Assembly (NCBI GenBank): GCA_963281255.1
Contig: OY725495.1
Span: 3,286,001 to 3,350,000, forward strand
DNA from: Aphrocallistes beatrix
Lineage: Eukaryota; Porifera; Hexactinellida; Sceptrulophora; Aphrocallistidae
DNA length: 64,000 bases
Direction: 5' to 3'
Of the stretch, positions 27,618 to 38,700 are shown one piece after another. A program made the position numbers and the translations under genes. The stretch's first letter is position 1, and every line of letters begins with the position of its first letter. The notes beneath the pieces were generated by a model that was not told where the DNA came from, did not search any database, and was given only the letters and a program-made list of their open reading frames with translations.

Positions 27618-28205
27618 TCAATCCTTAGCATAGCAGTAGCCCATCTCTCTCAATCCTCTCATGATGACGTGACACTTCACCTTCACACTTCCCTGAGAGC
27701 GAACCCGCGTAACTTCACGACCAGACCCTTGAGCGATAAAACCAGGTGTCACAAATTCCGCGCGTCTCCCAAGCAGCCTCCCTAACATTTCCTGGAAGAG
27801 AGTACAACTCTTCGGCACCACCACTGGGATCGGAAACGAGTGGTCTCCAGGTTGGCAGGGGAGGTGGACGGCTCCGTAGCCTCTAGCCACGTCGCGCCCT
27901 AGCATGTCAGCCCCGTACACGCTCACGACGATCTGTGGCCAGCCGAATGGGGTGGTACTCGAGTAGGTCAGCTCTAGCGGGAAATTCCAGACCACCAGCT
28001 GCGTACCGAGACTTGGGTCTGGCTGTCCTTTGGTACTGACCTGAGTTATGCCTTCGGACAGGCCGGACAACAGGGTCCAGTCCTGCCCATGCGCGAAGGA
28101 ATACTTGCAGTAGAGGTAGTCGAACTCGGAGAAGTCTCCTGACTCCAGTTCTCCTGAAAGGGTGTAGAGAAATGCAGAGGTGTTAGAAGCTAGAGCATCA
28201 GCCAT
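27618..28205 (-). CDS. B9D1: B9 domain-containing protein 1
   Basis: A 195-residue single-exon protein of the ciliary transition zone. In animals B9D1 sits in the MKS/B9 complex with B9D2 and MKS1 and gates entry of membrane proteins into the cilium. The whole length is one C2-related B9 domain. Recognisable stretches are YCKYSFAHGQDW, WNFPLELTYSSTTPFGWPQI and GYGAVHLPCQPGDH. The length is close to the usual 200 or so residues. The start is the first Met of the frame, 10 residues before the conserved FLYTLSGELESG. The presence of the gene implies ciliated cells. The lack of introns contrasts with the neighbouring AFG3L2. Confidence 0.95.
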   Translation of the reverse strand: MADALASNTSAFLYTLSGELESGDFSEFDYLYCKYSFAHGQDWTLLSGLSEGITQVSTKGQPDPSLGTQLVVWNFPLELTYSSTTPFGWPQIVVSVYGADMLGRDVARGYGAVHLPCQPGDHSFPIPVVVPKSCTLFQEMLGRLLGRRAEFVTPGFIAQGSGREVTRVRSQGSVKVKCHVIMRGLREMGYCYAKD

Positions 28206-28432
28206 TGCTGAAGTAAGAAAGTTTATGCATTGCTGGAATTAATCTTGTTTTGTCTTCCCAGAATTGAGATTTGGATGGAGAGTTGATACAAATTTATTTT
28301 TAACAAAGAAATGATAACTCAAAGAACGACTAATACGAGGTATTTCTAAAGTTATTTCATTTATTTCTGTATTGTACTAATATTCTAACAATGTTCTTAT
28401 AATATATCGAATAATAATCCAACAATATAATA

Positions 28433-28621
28433 CAGTACACCCTCGCTAATCCGAACAGCTCTGTACCAATGAACCAAAAAAACGTTCGAATTAGTGAATT
28501 AGTTCCGATTAGTGAAATAACACTAATTCAATGGGGGATTCAAAGCATAGAGGCGAATAAGATTATATTTTGACTGTTCGGATTGTAGGAATGAAGTGTT
28601 CGGATTAGCGAGGGTGTACTG
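28433..28621. mobile_element. Pogo/Tigger-type MITE
   Basis: A 189-bp element with ends CAGTACACCCTCGCTAATCC and GGATTAGCGAGGGTGTACTG, flanked by TA on both sides. The TIR pattern CAGTA...CTCG...AATCCGAAC is like that of pogo/Tigger elements. A decayed relative starts near 42160. Confidence 0.9.
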
Positions 28622-31542
28622 TAATGAATTTACACAACTATAGGATCCAGATCAAGGGAGTCGCGAGACGCTCTTTTAAGCGTATGTCTTTAAGCCCGAA
28701 AGTGTTTAGGAACGTGAAAATTTAGAATATTACCCAATTTGCCCTACGTATATGGGTTTAAGACTAGGAGCTTATCTCCGTGGAGGGATGTATAATACCT
28801 TGGTCCGGATCCTAGAAACCCTTATCAGTCGTAACAGATGGTATAATTCTTTTTTCCAGAGGGCAAGCAATTTCCCCTTTACCTTCTTCCTTTTCAATTC
28901 CTGGATCCACCATGGTACCGCTTAGTTTAGAAAATTGGGCTGAGCACTCTACGTAGAGTCAAGGTTGTGATACTGCTGTTCTAAATAAAATGTGGTGATT
29001 GTGAATTATTCAGTGGATTGGGGACTATTAGGAGGGCGATTTACAACCAATTTTAATCTGTTCCTCAACTTAATATCAGAACAGATACCAAAAATGAAAA
29101 TTGTTCGATTTTTTCTAATTCAAAACAACGAAATCTCTAACGTATCACATGCTCTTAACGCTATAACTATACTAAGGTTTAGAGAATCTAATTTCTGAAA
29201 ATCTCATTTTTGTAATTCATAACTAAAATGTTTGTTCCATTATATTAAGTCGAATAAAAGGAAAATATGAGAATAACGAGGTACCTACTATAATGCACTC
29301 AAAACACTAATTTCCAAGCATGTTTGCTATCAAAATGATACAAAACTAAGAAATGAAATCCAAAATTGAGGAAGAAAAACGTGTAAAATTGATGGATTGA
29401 CCAGATGCTATACAAAAAGGTGTGAACCCCATCAAACAGCAGAGTTGCTAATTGTTGTATAATAGAAATAATATAAAAGAATACTTTTGAGACAAAAGAA
29501 CTTCGTCATTTGAATTTTGGAAGAAGAATTCAATGACTTATGGCTTTCAAAGCATAATTTTGGATGTTGAGGGATGAATTCTTGCTATTAAATGCAGAGA
29601 AAGCATGGCTGGAGTTAATAGCCATTGGTAATCTGTATTTCCAAATTTACACTAATCGTGATTCTGAATCCGATTCAAATAATGAAACTGCTCTGATTCC
29701 TGATAATAAGTTATAGAATCCTCCACTTTGAACTGATTTTACAAGCTGGAGAATTGTGTAGAAACCTCAATTATATGAAGCTTTATCCAATTTGGTGTCA
29801 ACTGAGAATTCGTTAGATTGAATGCAATATTTAGAAATTAGATTAATTTAATTATGTCATTCATTTAAATGAAAGAACCTTAGCTAGCACCTTAAGTCAC
29901 ACATTCTAACTTCAGCAGCGATGAACGCCAGACGCAATGGAGAAGTATTATACTACATGAAATCAAAAAAATCGATTATGCGGAAATTTCACTCGTGAAA
30001 ATTAGCTCAATAGAAGAGTGAAAATAACGGGACTTGCAGCCAAATACGGGACGGTTGGCATATATGTTAAACTGAAAGGCTCAAGCGAGTATAACACAGA
30101 CTGAAGATGGTACATTCTCTACACCAAAATACTGAGTATCATGCTATCTTGTTCAAATATCTGAATTCTCACAGTGTTAACATTATCGTTGATTTAAATT
30201 AATTTCTTCAAATATCTAATGATGGAATTTTCGAACATTCGTCTCTAAGAAAGAATATAAAAATTTATATTTTAATTATAATATTATTAATTCAATTTAT
30301 CTGTATTGATGTTTACCTGCTCAAAAGTTAGGTTTTCTAATCCGAATAAAAACCTCACGAAAACGATAGCATTACGAGTTCAGTTGCAAAGTACTAAAAC
30401 GCATGCCCTATCAAATTATCTTAAAACAGGGAAATTTAAATTCAGACATAAATAAAAGGAGTGGGTATAGAGTATATCGAGAAAGCCAATTTGCGTATAC
30501 TACAAGTTCTGGTTGATCTAAAGTTGTTATCACGAGGCCCCGTTATCACACTGTAAACCTACATGATACTCTTATAGTAATAACTTAATGGTGATATAGT
30601 AGTACAATTGCCATTAACACTAAACACATTAAAACCAAAATGTGCGGTATCAATTCTTGCAAACTGGAATTACAGTACAGGAGCACAGCGATATGAACTC
30701 CAGGCCTGGAAACACTAGATCACAGCTTGTACGTTATCTACTGTAGAGGTGAGACGATACGGGTTTCTATTGAACTTAAAAAGCCGTCCTAATCCATCGT
30801 TGGCAAATATCTACTAAAAGCATCTGCAGAGTGTAATTCGCTGCATATGGAACTTCCAGATATAACAGAGGTTAAATTTCTAGCGTAGACGTAGGTAGAA
30901 AACACGCTTTCTCCAGGTGGAACTCTCCCATCGTTAGCCATGGAAAACTAATCACCAATTCCTCTAATTAAAATGTGCAAGTCCTAATTTGGCTTCTGCC
31001 CTTGTTTGTGATTTTCCAACAGTTTATAGCTATAAAGAATGCGTAAATTTGTTAAATTACTTAGATTCATTGTTTGGTTTTCTATTACATTAATTGATTG
31101 GAATTCTTAGCAGAACTCTGATGTCATGAGACATAGGACAGTGTGTCCAGCAGGATGGTTAGGGGTTAAAGTGCAAAGATTCCATTCTAGCCTTCAGTTG
31201 TTTTCATTGTTTAAGAAAAAAAGATATTTTGAGTTTCACATTTCTGACAATCAATCCCTGTCGATGCAAACAAGTCTAAATTAACCATTAATGCATTTAT
31301 GGATGGAAGCGATGTACGCAATTGTATGGCTTATATCCCAACGCACAAATAGCAAATCCCTGTGGAACTATTTAGAAATCTTACCCTAGCATTACAATGC
31401 TTCTTATTATCTAAAATGTAGCTGCACTGACAGCTGCGAATGCTCTATGTTTGCTGGAAGTGTTTACAGTCTTCCTGCAACATAAATAGCCCGTAGCTCC
31501 GAATAAAGTAGAGAACATTTTTAAAGTTGTACTAGTGATAAC
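28622..31542. other. Gene-poor 2.9-kb interval
   Basis: I find no open frame with coding character and no tandem repeat. The only identifiable item is a decayed end of the CATACATGCCAAC MITE family at about 29985-30073 (CGGGACGGTTGGCATATATG). Part of the CLN8 promoter and 5' UTR presumably lies at the right end. Confidence 0.5.
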
Positions 31543-33159
31543 ATGTCGAATAAGTCACAATCACTGATGGATGAGGGAGAAGGTAAGTGATGTGTTCATT
31601 ACGTTTGAGTAGTACGATTGCATTCTCTATAAATTCGAGAAAGAGATTGGGAATTTAACTAATTCACGATGGAGAGAAATTCTTCCAGGGCAGGTCGGTG
31701 TTTAATTAGTTTAATATAAATGATTTTATATCAATGAAGACAAAAAAGATTTTGCATACATGAATTTTAAAAATTGTGATTAACTACCAGACATCATTGT
31801 TGTGTATGTAAAAAAATATAAAATTCATATGCAACTAATACTATGCATTTTACATTTTATTGTTATCTATCAATGAAATCTTAAAATTAAATACTCCAAT
31901 TTAAGATTAGTAATATTTGAGTCATTTACGTATAAATTCCTATTTTGAATAAATTAAAAGTTCATTGTATTCAATGGAGCAACTCAAATCAAAATTCTGT
32001 TATTAAACACACATAATTTGATCTGGAGAAATACGAGCTAAAAGTTGACTTCTATTAACTGTAAAAATTTAGTGAATGTCCACTGTACCCTATGTGGGTA
32101 TTTTATTTGCTAATATAATTACTCTTCCCTCTTTCTCTAGATTCCTCCAGACTTAATGACGGTTTCATGTCACAGTTCATTCCATTCTTCAGTCACTACG
32201 ACGGGAGCTTGAACCATAGACTGTACGTATGGGCAGGATCGTTCTTTCTCGACATCGCATTACTAATCCTAGTCTACATCCTATCGATGAGGCTCAAAAC
32301 CTTCATTAATCTTCCAAACAAACACAAAGTGTTCTGGTGCTTAACAGGAGTTCGTGCGATATTCGGTATCCATTCAGTTATATTTTGTGCACTCACGATG
32401 CTGAAGGATTTAGAATTATTACAAAATGTCGTACACGGTCGGACCTTGTCTAGCGACTTCTTCATGGCTAGAATAGTTGGGTTCTTTATATTTGAATGTT
32501 CATTTCTATTTCTCTCAGACATCGTGTTCAAAACGTTTAACAAGGGACTAGCAATCCACCATACTCTTAGCTTGATAGGCTACATAATGGGATCCTACTT
32601 GGGTCAAGGCCATTTCTTCGGAATTCTCGGTATCATAATGGAGATGTCTACTCCCGCTACTTCAGTATGCTGGATGATGATACAAGCTAAGTTATCCAAG
32701 CATTTGTACTGGAAAATAAACCAGCACTTCTTGATATTTCTTTTCAACTCAAGACAGAGTTTAGGTTTCTACGGAATGTATCAAATATTCTCAAATTGGG
32801 ATTTCATGCAAGAAAATATGAACACCTGGTTCCAATACATCGTCATTGCAAACTGTAGCGTTGTAACACTATTTCTAAATCCGTATTGGACATACAAAAA
32901 GACTATCCAACTTGCTAACGGAGAGGATTGGAATTTCTCCCCAAGAGCTAAACCCAAGGCGAGTGCTTTCCCTATCATTTCTGCAAAGGAAGCAATGAAA
33001 GAAGAAACCAATATCGAAACAGAAAATCTCAAAAACATGGCAAAGCAAGAAAATGGATGCAAAGTAAAAAAGGTTTCCAATGGAGTTCACAAGAATGGAA
33101 AAACTAAACTAAACGGGATTAAAAATGGTTCATTCGAGCATAACAAAAAGATTAACTGA
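31543..33159 (+). CDS. CLN8: CLN8-like TLC-domain ER membrane protein, 2 exons
   Basis: In vertebrates CLN8 is an ER-to-Golgi cargo receptor for lysosomal enzymes and belongs to the TLC lipid-sensing family. Exon 1 is 31543-31582 (MSNKSQSLMDEGE). Exon 2 is 32141-33159. The intron is GT-AG and the total of 1059 nt gives 352 residues. Family-typical stretches are VFWCLTGVRAIFG, the TLC His pair in AIHHTLSLIG, IMEMSTPATSVCWMM, YWKINQH and LNPYWTYKKTIQLANGEDWN. There are about five to seven hydrophobic spans. The tail is Lys/Asn-rich and ends KKIN, a dilysine KKxx ER-retrieval signal, as CLN8 has. It is longer than vertebrate CLN8 because of this tail. Confidence 0.93.
31583..32140 (+). other. 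CLN8 intron 1
   Basis: GT-AG intron, donor GTAAGTG and acceptor TTTCTCTAG. AT-rich, with no repeat or gene seen. Confidence 0.85.
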
Positions 33160-33284
33160 GTTATTCCGCATGAAACACAGAAATGCATTTAAATTCCTTC
33201 CTAATTAATTGTTATACTAATATTAATTAAATTTTGTTTGTTGTTGAGTTTTAACTTGAGTGAGTGTTTGAATAAATTAAGGAA

Positions 33285-34380
33285 AGGTTGTCCCAAAAGT
33301 CCTCGACCGAATTATTATAAAACTAGTATACACATTACAATCAAATAAATTCTTGGTCAAAACATTCAATATATTCCCCCTTCACCTTTCTGCAGCGTTC
33401 CCATCTTTCCGGCAGCTTACCTATACCCGTGGCATAGAAATCGGGAGGGGTCCCTTTTACCCACTGATTTATCTCACGCTCCATGTCCTTAAATGCAGTA
33501 AATCTCTTCCCACGAAGCGGTCTCTTCATCTCCCCAAACAGCCAGTAGTCGCTCGGGGCTAGGTCTGGACTATAGGGTGGATGGGGAACACATTCAAACC
33601 CCAAGCGATGAATGGCCTCCTTCGTTTGCTTGCTGACATGGGGTCTCGCATCATCACGTTGGAGTAACACTCCACGGCTAAGTTTCCCACGTCTCTTTCT
33701 CTTGATTGCCTCTCAAATCTTTCTTTTTCCTGGATATAATAATCACTGTTTATAGTGGTCTTCTCAGAGAGCCAGTCAATGGAAAATAACCCCTGCATAT
33801 CCCAGAATACTGTAGCCATCCGCTTACCGGCGGACGGCGCACTCTTCGGTTTGATAGGGACTGGCTCATGCTTCCGTTTCCACTGACTTTGAAATTTAGT
33901 CTCCGGTTCGTAATAATGAAACCATGTTTCATCCCCTGTCACAATGCGGTCGAGGAAGTTTTTCTCACCCCTCCAGGCTGCAAGGAGTTCGCGACTAGAT
34001 TTCACCCTTTCTCGTTTGTTTTCTTCAGATAGGAGTTTTAGCACCCATCGCGCAACAACTCGACTCATCTCCAAATCTTCTCGAATAATTCTATGAATCG
34101 TTGTTTTTGGAATGCCTACCCTCTCTTCTAACTCCCTGATAGTAACACGCCTGTCTTCATCCATTATCCTCTCAATTAGTTCGACGTTATCTTTGAGCAT
34201 GGAGCTTTTCGGACGTCCTGTGCGGACAAAGTCCTCGAAGGTATCCCACCCATCCTCAAACCTTTCAACCCATCTGTATACAGTGCTTCTGCTAGGGCAC
34301 TCATCCCCATACACGATCTGCATCTCTTCTAGGATCTCTCTGCGCGGAATATCCGCGTTTTAATAAAAATCAAATGTTAC
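33285..34380 (-). pseudogene. Frameshifted mariner, second lineage
   Basis: A mariner transposase clearly different from the one at 5386. The N-terminal part (34323-33690) has helix-turn-helix text (SRSTVYRWVERFEDG, GRPKSS, VGIPKTTIHRII) and the first catalytic Asp in TGDETWFHYYEPE. The frame is lost near 33675, and the rest (33670-33341) holds QRDDARPH and YSPDLAPSDYW, giving DD34D spacing. The left end shows GGTTGTCCCAAAAGTCCT, a plausible TIR. No matching right end is found, and the first 40 or so residues of the protein are missing, so it is truncated as well as frameshifted. Confidence 0.9.
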
Positions 34381-34390
34381 TGCGCATACT

Positions 34391-34492
34391 TTCTCTAGAA
34401 TGTTCCATTAGAGAGAATGTTCCATTAGAGAGAATGTTCCATTAGAGAGAATGTTCCATTAGAGAATGTTCCTAGAATGTTCCATTAGAGGT
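34391..34492. repeat. 17-bp minisatellite
   Basis: Five to six copies of a unit reading AGAGAGAATGTTCCATT, with shorter variants at the right end. It starts at the truncated edge of the second mariner. Confidence 0.9.
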
Positions 34493-34644
34493 GCGTAATT
34501 GAATAAGCTTCAAATTAATATACTACTACAGGGTGTTTCAGCGATTGTATCACGAAAAGAATTTGAAATTACTAAGTAAATATTTTACTAATCATCTTCC
34601 CCTTTTACGATGTTGTTTAGCACCTTCTGACATTTGTGTGACGG

Positions 34645-35312
34645 TTCTCAACCTTGGGTACGCTGAGCCCACTGTACTCTAGTCGAGAGTAATTCTGTAC
34701 TTCTAACTCGAGACCTGTCAAAAGTCAACCGTGATGGTGACAGTACGTATTCGTTAGTAAATTATGTAAAGTTGCTAATTGCCAGTATATATTTTGCGCG
34801 AATGTATGAATATATAAATAAAAGCTGCGGTGAATACTACTTATTAGCTTCATCAGACTATAGAATACTAGGGTTTCAATTTGAAACTTGATAAAGTCAT
34901 TGATAAAGTTCTGGTCTAGAATGAGTCAACATTTCCCTCGTATCGCTGCTGATGTTTCCAAGTACGTATCTCTACGAACAAGGATTCTCGGCGCTATTAT
35001 ATATTAAAAACAGATATCGTGCTCGTTTTTCCGCGTAGAGCCTGACCTCCGTAGCTTTATCTAAAACCGAACCACGAATTGATGAACTTGTGCAAACAAT
35101 GCAGGCCCAGCCATCTCATTGAACTTTCTGTCTTCATTTTAATTTTACTACGGTAAATACTAAATTTTGTAGTGTTCATCATACTACAAATTTGATCATA
35201 GTACATATAATAATTTAGCGGAATCTCACTAGATTTAAATCGAGGGTACCTAGACTTTTTCCTTTACCTCATGGCCATGGGTACACAGCTCGTAAGAGGT
35301 TGAGACCCCTGC
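34645..35312. mobile_element. Probable hAT-like non-autonomous element
   Basis: The left part reads CGGTTCTCAACCTTGGGTAC and the right part ends GTAAGAGGTTGAGACCCCTG. The two form imperfect inverted repeats of the CAGGGGTTCTCAACC type common in hAT elements. No clear 8-bp duplication is seen and the interior is unrecognised. Confidence 0.5.
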
Positions 35313-35342
35313 ACTAGAGCATGGCAGAATGCACTAATACAA

Positions 35343-35691
35343 ACTACCGTATTGCTTCGAATAAGCGCCCGGGAGCTTATTTATTTCGTGCACCCTTTAG
35401 ACCCGGCGCTTATTCAAGCCCGGCGCTCTTTTTTTTTGTTTACTACATTGACTGGCACTTTTATTTTTGCCACAACTGAGAATGTTAGTTCTATTAAAAA
35501 AGGATAATGTAATGTTTCAAAAAGCGCTTGTATCTATGCCACTACTGAGGATACTAGTTTGATATGATGTTCAGATAACTAAAATGCCCCGGCGTCCGAC
35601 GCTTATTCGAGCCCCGGTGCTTATTCAATCCCCGGCGCTTATTTATTTCGTTCACCCTTTAGACCCGGCGCTTTTTCAGGGAAATACGGTA
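35343..35691. mobile_element. MITE with TACCGTATT ends
   Basis: About 349 bp starting TACCGTATTGCTTCGAATAA and ending CAGGGAAATACGGTA. The interior holds repeated GCGCTTATT and CCCGGCGC words on both sides, so much of the element can fold on itself. Confidence 0.75.
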
Positions 35692-35736
35692 TGTATGGTA
35701 GAATGAACTAATACAAACTATACTCTCAAGTTAGCA

Positions 35737-38700
35737 ATGCTGACACAGATCGAGATCAAAAGACTTGGTGAGATTTTACGCGATCAATCAGTGCCGCTGA
35801 AAGCACGCAACCGAGCAATATTCAGTTTGAGAAGTTCAGCTGGTACTGACATGAACTTAGCAGGAATTAAGGAGATATACTCAGCACTCAAGGATGAGTC
35901 CGCACTGTTGAAACACGAGTGCGCATACTGCATGGGACAGATGGGATCTAGCGAAGCGATTCCTCTCTTAGTAGAAGTATTACATGACACAGAGCAAGAA
36001 GTGATTGTGAGACATGAAGCTGGGGAAGCGTTAGGTTAGAAAGATGGAGTAAATCGGAATTTTATTAATTAATTAATAATTATCCCAATAATCTACATGT
36101 ATTTCAGATTGCCAGTGAAATTGAGGCTACATCTTTTACTTTATAGGTGCAATCGGAGATCCAGTAGCGATACAAGATTTATCTAAGTACACAGAAGACC
36201 CATGTAAACCTCTTTCTGAAACATGCACCATAGCGATAGAGAGAATAAACTTTTATCAAAAAATAACGAGAGAAAATATACAATTCAAGGATGCCAATCC
36301 CTACTTCTCAGTTGATCCAGCACCTCCATGTAGCGAAGGGGATTGTGAGAAGTGGAGAAATGCGCTGGTAGATGCATCAACACCGCTTTTCTACAGATAC
36401 AGGTGTTTATTTTCTCTCAGAAATGCAGGCACAGATGAGAGTGTACTAGCTGTATGCGAGGGATTCAAGAATGAGAGCATCCTGTTTAGACATGAGGTTA
36501 GTACACATCTTGTATATAAAACTCCATTTTTTTACCTTTTTGTTTGTGCAAGTTGAAGATACTAGTAACAAATTGTGCTGATCAATGAAATTCTATTATT
36601 TTATAATGCAAATACATTGGGACCAATATTACACATTATTGTATAATAATTATATAATAATTATACAATAATTATATAATAATTATATAATAATTATATA
36701 ATAATTATACAATAATTATATCTTATATATTAAAACTCTAGGATTTTTTTTTTTTTTGTTTGTTTGTCCGAATTGATTGAAGAACTGGCAAGTCGTAGAG
36801 ATACGAAAATTGGCATGTAGGTGTCAAATGATGAAGCTAGGATTAAGTTCGAAGATCTAAGCGAAATGTTCACACCTCGCCGAGATAGGTGACAAAATGT
36901 GCTGACCAATCAAATTCGATTATTTTATAATGCAAATACATTGGAATAAAATAGTATTGACTTATGCATACAATCAAAAGAACTATTTTTGATTGAAATT
37001 CATTGGTTTATGTGAACCAATCAATTATCAGCCATTTATAATGCCATTCACACGATTCTATTTCATATAAATGATTGAATACTGCTATTTTGAGTCGATT
37101 ATTTGATTGTTAACAGCAATTAAAACGTGTTATATGCTACGATCAATCAATTCGATCATATAATAACTTTTAACGATATGGACTGGAATTGATTATTTTA
37201 GTATAATAATATTTAGCAATGTGAACTTTGTGTATTCAAATTGAGCTTACATTCAGATTAGTTGACTTAATACGAAGTAAATTATATTTATCACGAAACA
37301 ATTTCTGCTACAGTTCTGATTTCATCAATGTAACCGTAGACAAATGACAATTCAGCGTACTCAGTATAAAACAAGAAAGCGACGTATTGTTTCTCTAATA
37401 TCCCCAAGCGCCCACTGGGTATATCTGCAGACACGCAGTGTCTGCAAGCCGCGCAGCGCAAGCAAGCGAAGCGCGCTTGTAATAATTATATAATAATTAT
37501 ATAATAATTATACAATAATTATATAATAATTATATAATAATTATATAATAATTATATAATTATTATACAATAATTATATAATAATTATATAATAATTATA
37601 TAATAATTATACAATAATTATATACAGTAGAACTCGGTTATTACGTACCCCTCTGGGAAGCGGAAAAAGTACGTATTATCCGTAAGTACTACTAACCGAG
37701 TTGATATTACATAGGAATCTATCTAATAAATGAATTTTCGTTCAGAGAAATGAGTACGTACTAAGCCGAAGTACGTTGTATCCCGAGTACGTGCTAACCG
37801 AGTTCTACTGTAATAATTATATAATAATTATATACGTAATAATTATATAATAATTATATAATAATTATACAATAATTATGGAATACGGACAGTTCGTTAC
37901 ACGGACACTTCGTTACAGGACACTTCGTTACAGGACACTTCGTTACATGGACAGTTCGTTACATGGACCCTTCGTTACAGAACAAGTCATTAAGTTTGTT
38001 GAATTCAATAGTTAAATATAGTTAAATATTATATTATTACGTATATATAATTATGGTTATACGTAGAATGAAATAAGATGTTTTAATTGAAAAACTTGTG
38101 AACTGAAAGTATAGTTATAGTTATATGTATGCTAAGATAATCTTATATTTGCTGACAGTAGGACTACGTCGATCCCATGCTAAATCGATGAGCGATTCCC
38201 TTTAGAAATTCTAATGAGGATCTATGGAAATAGCTAAGAATTAAAGTCTTCAAAGCGTCTTCATTATCCCCATTCTTTGTCCGTTTGGTAGGCTTGTCTC
38301 CACTTAAAAACTTGCCTTGCCTCAACTAAACCCTGTTCACGTTGAAGTGCAACAAGGAATTTCCAAATATTTGGATGATGGCAGCCTATTGTGACATTGT
38401 AAGAGAATGCCACGCTTCAATCGCATTAGTAGCACGAGGAATACCTTGAAGAACTTCGTGATGATGGTTCTGTCCATGTAACGAACTGTCCATGTAACGA
38501 AGTGTCCTGTAACGAAGTGTCCGTGTAACGAAGTGTCCAGTAACGAACTGTCCGTAACGAACTGTCCGTATCCCAATAATTATATAATAATTATATAATA
38601 ATTATACAATAATTATATAATAATTAAATAATAATTATACAATAATTATATAATAATCACCTCTGCAAAAAAATGGAAAACAAATTTTCACACCTTTTCT

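Noticed and set aside
37871..38583. CRISPR-like repeats around 37885-37980 and 38468-38570
   Set aside because: The units are directly tandem without unique spacers, and the two sets are inverted arms of one element.
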